From the NCBI GenBank assembly GCA_016200005.1, contig JACQFP010000002.1, forward strand, positions 1 through 64,000: a DNA stretch of 64,000 nucleotides. The letters are read 5' to 3'. Positions 10,101 through 18,965 of this stretch are shown here, one piece after another (positions within the stretch are counted from its first letter, which is position 1; each line of letters opens with the position of its first letter). Source of the DNA: Verrucomicrobiota bacterium. GTDB lineage: Bacteria; Verrucomicrobiota; Verrucomicrobiia; Limisphaerales; PALSA-1396. Position numbers and translations under genes: made by a program. The notes under the pieces are model-generated. The model saw only the letters and a program-made list of their open reading frames with translations. It was not told the DNA's origin and did not search any database.

Positions 10101-11007
10101 CATGCAGGCGCGTCTTCTGTAGATTGAGGAACACCGGATCAATCCGATTCAATGTGCCGAGACCACGCTCCGAGAGACGACGCAACGGGCGGCCAGGCGG
10201 CTCGGTCGCAGTGGGATTTCCAAGTTGTAATTGTTTCTCTCCACCCTTCTCGAAGATGCGCAAAATATTTCCGGGCTGGCTGATGGCGAAGCGCGGCAAT
10301 GGTTCGAGGAACGGCAGCACGCCGTTGGTGCGCGTTTCTTCCGGCGTGGGTACGTAAGGATTCAGCAGACGCAGCGGCGCGCCGTCCGCGCCGTAAGCCT
10401 GTCCGAAGCGATAATTCTTGTACGGATAACCGCCGTTGTTGTAGAGCGCCGCGCCCCAAAGCATCGCTCCGTGATTCATCATGCTGTGTTGAACGCGGTC
10501 GATGATCGGATTGTGCGGTTGATTGTGGCAAAGGGCGCAAGATTGATCCGCGACGCGCAGATCACCGGGGTTCACGAAGCGGATAAACTCCGGCGATTCG
10601 TGATTGAGCAGCACGCTGGAATCGTTCGGATTGGCGGAGCTTTGCCAGAAAACTGGATTGCGCGGCTGGACGTGGGCTTTGCGCAGCGTGAGGCCGGGCG
10701 TGGGATTGCCGCCGTGACAATCGGTGCAACCGAGCACGACGTTTGGGCTGGCGTGCATCGTCGGTTGATCGATACCTTTGTGACATTCAAGGCAACCGCG
10801 GCTTTTGAGCATCGCGTCTTCCACTGTTTGATCGATCAAGTTGCGCGACCGTGGTGCAGCATTTTTCTCCGGCAGATCATGCGGAACGGAAATCGGCGGG
10901 CCAAAGCCGTTGTCCTCTCCTGACGAGGAAAGTGTGGCGGCGAGAAGCAGCAAACTAACAGCCGCCCGCAACTTGCACCTAACACGCAATTGCTGAGCGT
11001 CGTTCAC
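7150..11007 (-). CDS. Decaheme c-type cytochrome fused to LVIVD beta-propeller repeats
   Basis: This 1285-residue exported protein starts at GTG and overlaps the upstream TPR gene as GTGA. The N terminus has a signal-like hydrophobic stretch (AAVSLLLLAATLSSSG). Ten CXXCH haem sites follow between about residues 72 and 772: CLECH, CTDCH, CALCH, CSACH, CMSCH, CVDCH, CIDCH, CQVCH, CFGCH and CTDCH. The C-terminal 500 residues carry about six or seven LVIVD-type repeats (GEYLYAANGPDGLEVFDVAN, RYAFVTDEEGLKVIDI, TYAYVANGSEGLAIINIENP), expected to form a beta-propeller. It should act in the periplasm or outside the cell in electron transfer. The fusion is unusual, and the partner genes upstream suggest a conduit complex. 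Redox partner and substrate are unknown. Confidence 0.88.
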   Translation of the reverse strand: MNDAQQLRVRCKLRAAVSLLLLAATLSSSGEDNGFGPPISVPHDLPEKNAAPRSRNLIDQTVEDAMLKSRGCLECHKGIDQPTMHASPNVVLGCTDCHGGNPTPGLTLRKAHVQPRNPVFWQSSANPNDSSVLLNHESPEFIRFVNPGDLRVADQSCALCHNQPHNPIIDRVQHSMMNHGAMLWGAALYNNGGYPYKNYRFGQAYGADGAPLRLLNPYVPTPEETRTNGVLPFLEPLPRFAISQPGNILRIFEKGGEKQLQLGNPTATEPPGRPLRRLSERGLGTLNRIDPVFLNLQKTRLHDPLLGFMGSNNQPGDYRSSGCSACHVVYANDRSPTHSGYYSKYGHQGLSFSGDASIAKNERGHPIKHQFTRAIPSSQCMSCHMHQGNLFVNPYLGYIWWDQESDGEFMYPKKQKNPTEAEMAASLQKNPEAAAARGLWSDADFLEKVAELNPKLKQTQFADYHGHGWVFRAVFKKDRQGNLLELDDKIIPHDDTHKFAKAVHLKDVHLARGMQCVDCHFETDVHGNGKLYGEPRAATTIECIDCHGTIEKRPTLITSGNGGQIDLSASSSPWGPRFVWEGKKLFQRSTMSPDVRWEIPQTLDTIDPQSSHYNAKSRYAKTLRRDGETWGDVPASDCKRNLAHDNSSISCQVCHTSWATSCFGCHLPMRANQRVALNKFEGMTTRNYTPYNPQVLRDDVFMLGLDSTVKGNRLAVIRSSSAVLVGSQNPNREWVYSQQQTFSAEGYSGQAFNPHFAHTTSGVGTTKNCTDCHLSKQNDNNAIMTQLLGFGTGTVNFFGRYAYVGAGADGLYGVVWTEPTEPQAAIGSHLHKLAYPDNYEAHQAANRQLKETDHHHAKDIQDLTLRGEYLYAANGPDGLEVFDVANIDQKGFSERIVNSPVSPLGQRTYVRTKYATSVALPSTLALDPARTRLPENEEQPIHPLYAYVYVTDREEGLVIVNVATLVDGNPDNNFLKKDLVFNPEGKLFGATHCFVAGHWLYITCARGLVVVDINDPLQPQIVGELTGDFLKNPRAVAVQFRYAFVTDEEGLKVIDITEPTKPTAIPNAVVKLNNAQRFYLARTYAYVANGSEGLAIINIENPERPKLDQMFNASGLMNDTRAVQVGAVNASMFALVADGKNGLRVLQLISPDTVPGYMGFNPRPNPQLIATFPTHGEAIAVSRGLDRDRVVDETGNQTVVFGRRGARPFKVEEMEAFYRHYADIYPTNQFARRTGKLYQVDDLTLRDGQLATRSGSALKPPFEFKAEPEAFPNRPPSERLNRRGR

Positions 11008-11768
11008 TTTTGTTCAGCTCCGGGATTTTTTTGTTTTGCTTTCTCCAATTCCTGGCAGAGCTTTTCAACTTCTTTAGCCTTGAATTTTTTACAGCCGTCT
11101 GTGACAAGCCGTTTCAGATCGTCTCGTGACAGGATGTCCTTAACGCCCACTCCATCGAGCGCCTTGACAAAGATGTCTTGTTGATTCGCTTTTAATGAGT
11201 AGAGCGCCAAAGCTGTGACTATATCGAGAGGTCTGATTTCCCGCGTGTCCTTAGATCGTTTCAAAACGAGTAGATGGGGAACAAGATCCTGGACAATATC
11301 TAGCCGATCTACATGCATAGCGTAAAATGCGAGCGGCGCATAACAACTCTCACAACCTAGTCTAACAGCGTTGGTAAAGGCGCGCACCGCTTGGTCAAAG
11401 TTTTCCATGAAACCGTTAGCGCCACCCAGGATGTTCCATCCACGCCAGTCATTTGAGTAAACTTGCACATAATCCGCCGCGAGCTTCGCTGCTTCAGGGT
11501 ACTTTTCAAAGGCAGCAAGAGAGCGGCTGATAGGCAGCTTCATCTTCGCGGTTACATCGTTCGTATGTGACAAGTAATAAGCTATAATTTTCCGCCCCCA
11601 CTCCGCCTTGTCGGTTAAATCCTCCACCGTTATCTTGCCTTTTTCAAATGCTTCCAATTTTTGCCTCACGTCGACAGTTTCCTTTTCTGTTAACGAAGGC
11701 GCCGTTATATCGGTGGCGTACAAGACACCTGCTAAGCCCAATGCTGCTGCAATTAGATGTAGTTTCAT
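11004..11768 (-). CDS. Exported TPR-like helical protein
   Basis: This 254-residue protein has a signal peptide (MKLHLIAAALGLAGVLYATD). ATG 11768 is chosen because GGAGGAG lies five bases upstream; the frame is open a further 18 nt. The mature part is all-helical with TPR-like units, for example EKYPEAAKLAADYVQVYSND followed by WNILGGANGFMENFDQAV. The tail is Lys/Glu-rich. It overlaps the decaheme gene by four bases, so the two are probably translated together. A scaffold or assembly role for the cytochrome is inferred from position only. Confidence 0.75.
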   Translation of the reverse strand: MKLHLIAAALGLAGVLYATDITAPSLTEKETVDVRQKLEAFEKGKITVEDLTDKAEWGRKIIAYYLSHTNDVTAKMKLPISRSLAAFEKYPEAAKLAADYVQVYSNDWRGWNILGGANGFMENFDQAVRAFTNAVRLGCESCYAPLAFYAMHVDRLDIVQDLVPHLLVLKRSKDTREIRPLDIVTALALYSLKANQQDIFVKALDGVGVKDILSRDDLKRLVTDGCKKFKAKEVEKLCQELEKAKQKNPGAEQK

Positions 11769-11791
11769 AATTCTCCTCCAGAACAAGCTAG

Positions 11792-11813
11792 AGCCTCCTT
11801 ACGTCGGCTCCTA
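11792..11813. repeat. Dispersed GTAGGAGCCGACGTAAGGAGGC-type repeat
   Basis: A 22-bp sequence lies between the barrel and TPR genes. On the minus strand it begins GTAGGAGCCGACGTAAGG. It resembles both arms of the inverted repeat at 24883-24957 (AGCCGACG...AGGAG core), so it is probably a member of a dispersed family. Confidence 0.55.
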
Positions 11814-11844
11814 CGAATAAGGTCTTTGCGTAGAGTTGGCATGG

Positions 11845-14085
11845 TTAATAGGTAAATGTCACAGCCATGATGGCGCTGTAAAGAAAATCATCGACATGCC
11901 CGCGATTGTTCGGCGGGTTGTAACCGGGAACGGGATCGGTGCTGGTCTGATAAATGTCTTTGAAACCGCGACCGGGAATCAACGTTCCAAAACCGGCAGA
12001 GAGGATGATGTTGTCCGTGAGCAGCGGACGGTATTGAACGCCGAGGCTGCAATCGAGTCCGAGTTCGTGCGCGACTTTGTCGGTGAGTAATGCGGTTTTG
12101 ATGGGATCGGTTTCGACGAACCGAATATAGTTCACGTTGATAAAACTGCGAAGCTTGGGGGTGAGTTCGATTTCAGTTCCGACGCCGAAGATGAATGCGC
12201 CGGGGTTGACAAAGTTGGCCTGGCCTTCGGTTTTGCTCGTGCGCAGATTCGGAACGAGACTGTTCCGCTGCTTCAGGCCCACCGACGTGCCGGCGAGGTT
12301 GAAACCTTGCCGCACCCAATAACTGAACGGGCCGCCGGTGAAATTGGGATTATCCAGGATGGTGTCGAAGCCGTTTCCCTTGCCGTCCTCGGCTTTGCTG
12401 TCGCCGGACGCATAAAAGAACGACGCTTTGTAGCGAATCCAATCGCGGTCGTAGGAAAGTTCCAGCGCAGCCATTTGCGCGTTGATGTCCACGGGGCGTC
12501 CGGCCAGTCCGTTGAATTCATCGCGCCCGAATACCTGGTAGAACGCGTGGCTGATGTTGAGGCGACCGATGTGGCCATCACCCGCCCAACCGAGATAGTA
12601 AGCGTGGACATCGTGTTCCTTCACCGTGCCGATCGGAGCGGGGCGGACGATGTTCCCGTTGCGGTCGTAGTGCGTCTGGCCGTCGTCGAGGTTGGCGTGC
12701 AAACTGAGCTGCGCGGTGTAGCCCTTCCAGATGAAATCCTGCCGGTAGAGATTGGCGATGATGACGCGTTGTTCGCGCTCGTCGAAGGAGTTCAGTTCCG
12801 AGTTGGTGTCCTTCTCGCGCATGTCGAGCACCATGAAATTGTATTGGTAACGATTGTTGTCGATGTTGCCGAAGATGCGCGCGCCGGAATTGACGTCGTT
12901 GAAGATAAACCCGCGGAAGTCGCTGTTGAAAGGTTGATTGCCAAATCGCGCCGCGATGAAATCGTAGTTGTCAGAAAGATCGCCGAGATGCAGTTCGAAG
13001 AATGCCTGCTGGAGCGCGATGAAATCATCGGTGCGGTCCGTGCCGCGCACGGGGTTGGGGTTGATCACGTTGTTCTCGCGCGTGTCGATGTAATTGACGT
13101 TGAAGACCGGCTCCAATCGCAGCGCCCAATGCACCGGCTTGAAAACGGTTTCGCCTTCAAACAGTTCAACGGCGAAAGAGAAATTGTTCTGCACGGAGAA
13201 TTGCTCGCTCTGGCCGAAGAACTCCGCCGCGCCTGGATTCGATGCGCTGACGCCGCTGGCGGTCGGCACCCGGCGCGCCTCAAATTCGGTCTGCGTGCCT
13301 GCGGTGAGGTTCAGAAAAATGTCCTGACCGATGATGGGCGTGTCGCCTTTCAGCAGGCTTTGTTTGTAAGGATGCCACAACATCGGCTTGGGTGTTTCGT
13401 ACGGAGTTTCGGTTGTGCCGGTTGCATAGCGTCGCCACGGCGCAAAACCGATCCGCCAGCGGTTCGTTTCCGGCTCACTGTTCGGCGGATAACCTTTTCC
13501 CTGACGGCTCAAGGGATAATCCCGGTTTTTCCATTGATACTGGATGTGCTGATTGCTGCGCGTCTGTCTGCGCGGCAAGGTCAGGTCCTTGGACAACGGT
13601 TCGCGGCCGTAATTGGACGGTGGCGGCGGCTCGACAACAAAAAGTTGCGGGCTGACGAGGTTAGTTCGTGGCAATACCAGACTTTCGGGAATCGCATCGC
13701 CACTAAATGGTAACAGCGTGAATTCATTTGTGAAAAAACTCATGGGTGGTGGCGGCGGGCGGAAGGCGGCACCGGGATCAGGATTGAAAACGGCGGGTGG
13801 CGATGGCGACGGTGGTCGGCTGGGAATACGCTTGAGCTGCAATGTTGTTTCCGGTTCGTCAAACAAGTTGGTGCGGATGGGCGCAACGCCGGCGTCCGGA
13901 TTGAATTCAGCCGGCGAAAGCGGCGGTTCCCCGGGACTGATGATTTGGTAGGGCCTCAAAGCGTCCGGATTCGGTTCGTTTGTGAATCCATTCTCGCTGG
14001 CCTGGTTTGAAAGGGTAAACAGGAGCGCAGCCGCCAGTCCGACAGACTCGCACCAGAAAACGCGGTCTGACTCGGGCAGGGTCAC
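11845..14085 (-). CDS. Predicted outer-membrane beta-barrel protein next to decaheme cytochrome
   Basis: This protein has about 746 residues. A signal-like segment (VGLAAALLFTLSNQASENG) is followed by a proline-rich region (PSRPPSPSPPAVFNPDPG) to about residue 190. A long region of alternating polar/aromatic strands follows, ending DFLYSAIMAVTFTY. A terminal aromatic residue on a final strand is the usual signal for outer-membrane barrel insertion. The frame is open to a TTG at 14223, but GTG 14085 places the signal peptide at the N terminus. With the downstream TPR and decaheme genes it resembles the organisation of porin-cytochrome conduits such as MtrAB/PioAB, though no sequence homology to MtrB is claimed. 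Confidence 0.72.
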   Translation of the reverse strand: MTLPESDRVFWCESVGLAAALLFTLSNQASENGFTNEPNPDALRPYQIISPGEPPLSPAEFNPDAGVAPIRTNLFDEPETTLQLKRIPSRPPSPSPPAVFNPDPGAAFRPPPPPMSFFTNEFTLLPFSGDAIPESLVLPRTNLVSPQLFVVEPPPPSNYGREPLSKDLTLPRRQTRSNQHIQYQWKNRDYPLSRQGKGYPPNSEPETNRWRIGFAPWRRYATGTTETPYETPKPMLWHPYKQSLLKGDTPIIGQDIFLNLTAGTQTEFEARRVPTASGVSASNPGAAEFFGQSEQFSVQNNFSFAVELFEGETVFKPVHWALRLEPVFNVNYIDTRENNVINPNPVRGTDRTDDFIALQQAFFELHLGDLSDNYDFIAARFGNQPFNSDFRGFIFNDVNSGARIFGNIDNNRYQYNFMVLDMREKDTNSELNSFDEREQRVIIANLYRQDFIWKGYTAQLSLHANLDDGQTHYDRNGNIVRPAPIGTVKEHDVHAYYLGWAGDGHIGRLNISHAFYQVFGRDEFNGLAGRPVDINAQMAALELSYDRDWIRYKASFFYASGDSKAEDGKGNGFDTILDNPNFTGGPFSYWVRQGFNLAGTSVGLKQRNSLVPNLRTSKTEGQANFVNPGAFIFGVGTEIELTPKLRSFINVNYIRFVETDPIKTALLTDKVAHELGLDCSLGVQYRPLLTDNIILSAGFGTLIPGRGFKDIYQTSTDPVPGYNPPNNRGHVDDFLYSAIMAVTFTY

Positions 14086-14225
14086 TTGACCGGGCTGGGA
14101 TTGCACGGCCCAAAATATCGTCAGGAAGAATACATGGTTGCAAGAACCAACTGGTCGTTTTGCCGGGCCGAACAAAGCTGCACGGGAACACTTGCGTTCG
14201 CTGATTCTGCATCGATAGTTCAACC

Positions 14226-14594
14226 ATGAAGACTGTCGCCATCATCGGCGCCTCGAACAACCGAAACAAATTCGGCAACAAAGCCGTGCGCGCCTATTTG
14301 CAGCAGGGTTACACGGTTTATCCCGTGAATCCAAGGGAGGCCACGATTGAGGGGCTGCCGGCGTATAAGAGCATCTTGGATTTACCGGTGCGGCCGGACA
14401 TGATCAGCCTGTATTTGCCGCCGACGGTGTTGTTGAAAGTGTTGCCCGACATCGCGACGAAAGGATGCGATGAGCTGTGGCTGAACCCGGGCACGGAGTC
14501 GGATGAAGTGCTCGCCGCCGCGGAACGGCTGGGACTAAATTTAGTTCAAGCCTGCAGTATTGTTGGCGTGGGAATGTCACCGGCGGCACTTTAA
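14226..14594 (+). CDS. CoA-binding domain protein (YccU-like)
   Basis: This 122-residue single-domain Rossmann-like protein starts MKTVAIIGASNNRNKFG. It has GYTVYPVNPREATIEGLPAY and ELWLNPGTESDEVL, the pattern of stand-alone CoA-binding proteins related to the N-terminal domain of acetyl-CoA synthetase alpha. The length fits the family. Its cellular role is unknown. It is divergent from the barrel gene, and the promoter for both probably lies in 14086-14225. Confidence 0.88.
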   Translation: MKTVAIIGASNNRNKFGNKAVRAYLQQGYTVYPVNPREATIEGLPAYKSILDLPVRPDMISLYLPPTVLLKVLPDIATKGCDELWLNPGTESDEVLAAAERLGLNLVQACSIVGVGMSPAAL

Positions 14595-14695
14595 GTTCGT
14601 GAGTTCGCGCGTTCGCCGTTGGAAAAAATAAATTCACGGGTTGCAATCGGCACGCGCGGGACTATTTTGTCTGTGCAAGCAGAAAGGAGCACGTC

Positions 14696-14893
14696 ATGAA
14701 AATGAAAATGCATAAACGAGTTGCACAACCGGCGCCGGTTACGCCGGGGATCACCAAAGGCATGGTGCGGCAACACGCGTTCGAGATTTATCGCGACAAA
14801 CTGCCGCATGAACCGCTGACCTTGGAAGACTGGGTGCTGGCGGAAAAGGACCTGGTCAATTCGATGGAAACGGATGGCCTGCTGAAGCGGTAA
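14696..14893 (+). CDS. Small DUF2934-like protein
   Basis: This 65-residue protein has a Lys/Met-rich start (MKMKMHKRV) and one helical segment, VRQHAFEIYRDKLPHEPLT, then LEDWVLAEKDLVNSM. The pattern of Y-x-W/Y then E-x-W-x-x-A-E-x-x-L resembles DUF2934. AGAAAGGAG lies upstream at good spacing (14680-14688). Function is unknown. Confidence 0.65.
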   Translation: MKMKMHKRVAQPAPVTPGITKGMVRQHAFEIYRDKLPHEPLTLEDWVLAEKDLVNSMETDGLLKR

Positions 14894-14973
14894 TGCCGCT
14901 CGAAGCGCAAACTGCGTCGTGCGTGGACAAAAGGCCCGTAAAACGGCTGCGCCCACGGCGGCGCAGTTTGTTT

Positions 14974-15723
<750 letters not shown>

Positions 15724-15742
15724 TTACGATTTACGATTTACG
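15724..15742. repeat. Heptamer repeat (TTACGAT units) at the ORF6N/sdhB junction
   Basis: The sequence is two and a half copies of TTACGAT in tandem. On the minus strand it supplies the last codons and stop of the ORF6N gene and abuts the sdhB start. The same unit occurs at 29717-29781. Confidence 0.75.
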
Positions 15743-16143
15743 AGCGGCTTCGTGGTGAGGTAGTCCTCGCTTACTTTCCAGTAATTTCCAAAAGCGCGGA
15801 AAACTGGAATTGCGGCGAGCGAAAATTTCTCGTCTTTGATGACCACCAGCAGCATTCCCGCGCCGTGCGTAGTGAATGCCAGACGCCCGTGTTTCGCCGA
15901 CAACCCGCCATCCGTCAGGCACGGATTCCGACGCTGCAATTCAACCAACTCCGCGCGTGACAGGCGGAAAACAAAATCTTCCGGGAACGCCTCCGGGTTA
16001 TCTTCCACCGCCGCGATGATTTCCGCCGGCTCGATTCCGAGAAACCACGCAAGGTCGGAATCCAGGATCACGGCCTGCCCACGCAGCGGCCGCAAGTGGG
16101 CGGTAACCTGCGTCTCATAAAAACTGGCGGGCTTGGAAGTCAT
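15724..16143 (-). CDS. ORF6N-domain protein inserted in the sdh operon
   Basis: This 139-residue protein is shown from ATG 16143 (MTSKPASFYETQ), although the frame is open further. It matches the ORF6N pattern of phage/mobile-element regulators: LRGQAVILDSDLAWFLGI, then AVEDNPEAFPEDFVFRLSRA, then HGRLAFTTHGAGMLLVVIKD. The C-terminal half of typical ORF6N antirepressors is missing. It sits between sdhA and sdhB in the same direction, where most SdhCAB operons have nothing. DNA binding is a family inference, and its target is unknown. Confidence 0.8.
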   Translation of the reverse strand: MTSKPASFYETQVTAHLRPLRGQAVILDSDLAWFLGIEPAEIIAAVEDNPEAFPEDFVFRLSRAELVELQRRNPCLTDGGLSAKHGRLAFTTHGAGMLLVVIKDEKFSLAAIPVFRAFGNYWKVSEDYLTTKPLVNRKS

Positions 16144-16157
16144 GGTCAAATCGTAAA

Positions 16158-18071
16158 CTATTTGTAACTCCTCGTGCTCATGTGCACCTCTTCGTAATGC
16201 AATGGTTCTTTGTGCAGCAGCGGGGGCTTGCTCTCCCCCTGATATTCCCAGGCGCTGGCGAAGGAATAATTTTCGTCGTCGCGTCTGGCCTCGCCATCGG
16301 GCGTCTGGAACTCGGTGCGGAAATGACCGCCGCAAGATTCGCGGCGCGTTAATGCATCGAGACACAGCAACTCGCCAAATTCCATGAAGTCGGCCACGCG
16401 ACCAGCTTGTTCCAAGTCCTGGTTCAGGTTGCCGCTATCGCCGGTGACCTTGATGTTCTGCCAGAATTCGGCGCGCAATTCGGAGATGCGTTGCAACGCC
16501 TCTTTCAACCCGGTTTCATTGCGCGCCATGCCGCATTTGTCCCAAAGCAATTTGCCGAGTTCGCGGTGGAAACTTGTCACACTGCGTTTGCCATTGATCG
16601 AGAGCAGTTTGTTAGTGAGAGCGTTGATGGCTGCTTCGGCCTGCTTGAATTCGGCATGGCTGGTGGACGGCTTCGGTTGCTTCAACGAAGCAAAGTAATT
16701 TCCAATCGTGTACGGTAGAATGAAATAACCGTCGGCGAGGCCCTGCATCAACGCGCTCGCGCCGAGACGGTTGGCGCCGTGGTCGGAGAAATTCGCCTCG
16801 CCAATGACGAACAGTCCGGGGACGCTGCTCATCAAATCGTAATCCACCCACGTGCCGCCCATGGCGTAATGCATCGCCGGATAAATGCGCATCGGAACCT
16901 GGTAGGCATTTTCACCGGTGATTTTTTCGTACATGTCAAACAGGTTGCAGTAGCGTTCGCGCACGACATTTTCACCGAGCCGTTTGATGGCGTCGGCAAA
17001 ATCGAGGTAAACTCCCAGGCCGCCCGGACCCACCCCGCGTCCTTCGTCACAGACTTCCTTCGCCGCCCGCGAGGAAATGTCGCGCGGGGCGAGATTGCCG
17101 AAGCTGGGATACTTGCGTTCGAGATAATAATCGCGTTCGCTCCTTGGAATCTGGTGGGGGGGACGTTTGTCGCCCTTTTGTTTTGGCACCCAGACGCGAC
17201 CATCATTGCGCAACGACTCGGACATCAAGGTGAGTTTCGATTGATGATCACCGCTGACCGGGATGCAGGTCGGATGGATTTGCGTGTAACATGGGTTTGC
17301 GAAGAACGCGCCCTTCTTGTAAGCGCGCCAGGTCGCGGTGACGTTGCAACCTTTGGCGTTGGTCGAAAGAAAAAACACATTGCCGTAACCGCCCGTGGCC
17401 AGCACCACGGCATCGGCAGCGTGGGAGGAAATTTCACCGGTCACGAGATTCCGCACTACGATGCCCTTTGCGTGACCGTCGATGACGACAACATCAAGCA
17501 TCTCCGTTCGCGGAAGCATCTTCACATTGCCGAGGCTGATTTGCCGGCAGAGCGCCTGATACGCGCCCAGTAGCAACTGTTGTCCGGTCTGGCCGCGCGC
17601 ATAAAAAGTGCGCGAAACCTGCGCGCCGCCGAAGGAGCGGTTCGCCAGCAGACCGCCGTATTCGCGGGCGAACGGCACGCCTTGCGCCACGCACTGATCG
17701 ATTATGTTCACGCTGACCTGGGCGAGGCGATACACGTTCGCTTCACGCGCGCGGAAATCGCCGCCCTTGATCGTGTCGTAGAAGAGCCGGTAAACGCTGT
17801 CGCCGTCGTTCTGATAATTTTTGGCGGCGTTGATGCCGCCTTGCGCGGCGATGCTGTGGGCGCGGCGCGGGCTGTCCTGGAAACAAAAACATTTCACCTG
17901 GTAACCCAGCTCGCCCATCGTCGCCGCGGCCGAAGCGCCGGCCAACCCGCTGCCGACGACGATGACATCGAACTTCCGTTTGTTCGCCGGGTTGACCAGC
18001 TTCATGTCGAAGCGATGCTTGTCCCATTTCTGCGTGAGAGGTCCGGATGGAATTTTGGCGTCCAGGCTCAT
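16158..18071 (-). CDS. sdhA: Succinate dehydrogenase flavoprotein subunit
   Basis: This 637-residue FAD-binding catalytic subunit oxidises succinate to fumarate. The dinucleotide fold is [16 protein letters not shown]. The flavin-linking histidine segment is [18 protein letters not shown]. Active-site blocks include [20 protein letters not shown] and [14 protein letters not shown]. Length is typical of the Bacteroidetes-like type. It follows sdhC by one base. The ORF6N gene starts 14 bases after its stop. Confidence 0.97.
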   Translation of the reverse strand: MSLDAKIPSGPLTQKWDKHRFDMKLVNPANKRKFDVIVVGSGLAGASAAATMGELGYQVKCFCFQDSPRRAHSIAAQGGINAAKNYQNDGDSVYRLFYDTIKGGDFRAREANVYRLAQVSVNIIDQCVAQGVPFAREYGGLLANRSFGGAQVSRTFYARGQTGQQLLLGAYQALCRQISLGNVKMLPRTEMLDVVVIDGHAKGIVVRNLVTGEISSHAADAVVLATGGYGNVFFLSTNAKGCNVTATWRAYKKGAFFANPCYTQIHPTCIPVSGDHQSKLTLMSESLRNDGRVWVPKQKGDKRPPHQIPRSERDYYLERKYPSFGNLAPRDISSRAAKEVCDEGRGVGPGGLGVYLDFADAIKRLGENVVRERYCNLFDMYEKITGENAYQVPMRIYPAMHYAMGGTWVDYDLMSSVPGLFVIGEANFSDHGANRLGASALMQGLADGYFILPYTIGNYFASLKQPKPSTSHAEFKQAEAAINALTNKLLSINGKRSVTSFHRELGKLLWDKCGMARNETGLKEALQRISELRAEFWQNIKVTGDSGNLNQDLEQAGRVADFMEFGELLCLDALTRRESCGGHFRTEFQTPDGEARRDDENYSFASAWEYQGESKPPLLHKEPLHYEEVHMSTRSYK

Positions 18072-18072
18072 T

Positions 18073-18780
18073 TTATTGGATCCCCTTCCCGATCAAATGA
18101 AGCAGCACTGCCAGCGGAATGGAGATGTATCCGATGAAAATCACCAGCGCGGCGACTTTGGCGAAGCGATCGATCAGCGGAGCGTAGATGTTGTTTTTCA
18201 ATCCCAGCGATTGAAACATGGCACTGACACCGTGGCTTAAATGCAGGCAAAGTAACGCCATCGCCAGAACGTAGAATCCCGAAACCAACGGCTGCCGAAA
18301 CCCGGTGATCATCATGGCGAACACGTCGTGACGGCCCTGGCTGTCTTGTAGCGATAAGAAATCTTTTCCGGTAAAATTGATGGATGGCACTTGGGCTGTA
18401 AAATGGAGCAGGTGATAAATGATGAACGCCGCGATGATCAGCCCGCTCATAATCATCGTGCGCGAGGCGTAACTGGCGGCGACGGGTGTTGGAGCGTCCG
18501 CGTAGCCGATCAGGCGGGCGGCCTTGTTCTCCGCCGAAAGTTTGCTGGCCGACCAGATGTGAAGCGCAACCATGACCACCAAACCGATGCGCGCCGGCCA
18601 GATGATTTCCGGGTTAGATTGCAGGAAATGGCCGTAACGATTAATCGCTTCCGGGCCGAGAAAAATCTGGAGGTTGCCCAACAAATGCATCGCCACAAAA
18701 AGAAAGAGGGCCATCCCGGTGATGGCCATGATGAATTTCTTGCCAATCGAAGATGTAAAAAGGTTTGTAATGATATTCAT
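18073..18780 (-). CDS. sdhC: Succinate dehydrogenase cytochrome b subunit (single membrane anchor)
   Basis: This 235-residue membrane protein has five hydrophobic helices, starting [20 protein letters not shown] and including [14 protein letters not shown] and [20 protein letters not shown]. Histidines in several helices fit a di-haem type B anchor. Start ATG 18780 is preferred because the extra upstream residues are not family-like. It is the first gene of sdhC-sdhA-ORF6N-sdhB. Confidence 0.93.
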   Translation of the reverse strand: MNIITNLFTSSIGKKFIMAITGMALFLFVAMHLLGNLQIFLGPEAINRYGHFLQSNPEIIWPARIGLVVMVALHIWSASKLSAENKAARLIGYADAPTPVAASYASRTMIMSGLIIAAFIIYHLLHFTAQVPSINFTGKDFLSLQDSQGRHDVFAMMITGFRQPLVSGFYVLAMALLCLHLSHGVSAMFQSLGLKNNIYAPLIDRFAKVAALVIFIGYISIPLAVLLHLIGKGIQ

Positions 18781-18965
18781 CGAGCATGGGTGAAACCGAC
18801 ACAATCACAGACGCACCACCCAATTTGCCGCAATCTAATTATCTGTGGGCCAAAGCGTCAATGCATCTGATAAAGTATTAGCGTCGCTTCGCGTCTGGTT
18901 ATCTTGGCTTATCACTCCCAGACGCTTGAGGGAACGTCAGATGTGATCGACGGTCGTGGCCGCGC

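Noticed and set aside
12307-13713. A 468-codon open frame on the plus strand, and similar ones at 8482-9693, 28270-29379, 31913-32980 and 38120-39493
   Set aside because: All lie antisense to strongly supported genes (barrel, decaheme cytochrome, RF1, FecR-barrel, CHASE2 kinase) and give low-complexity Arg/Val/Asp-rich translations typical of shadow frames.
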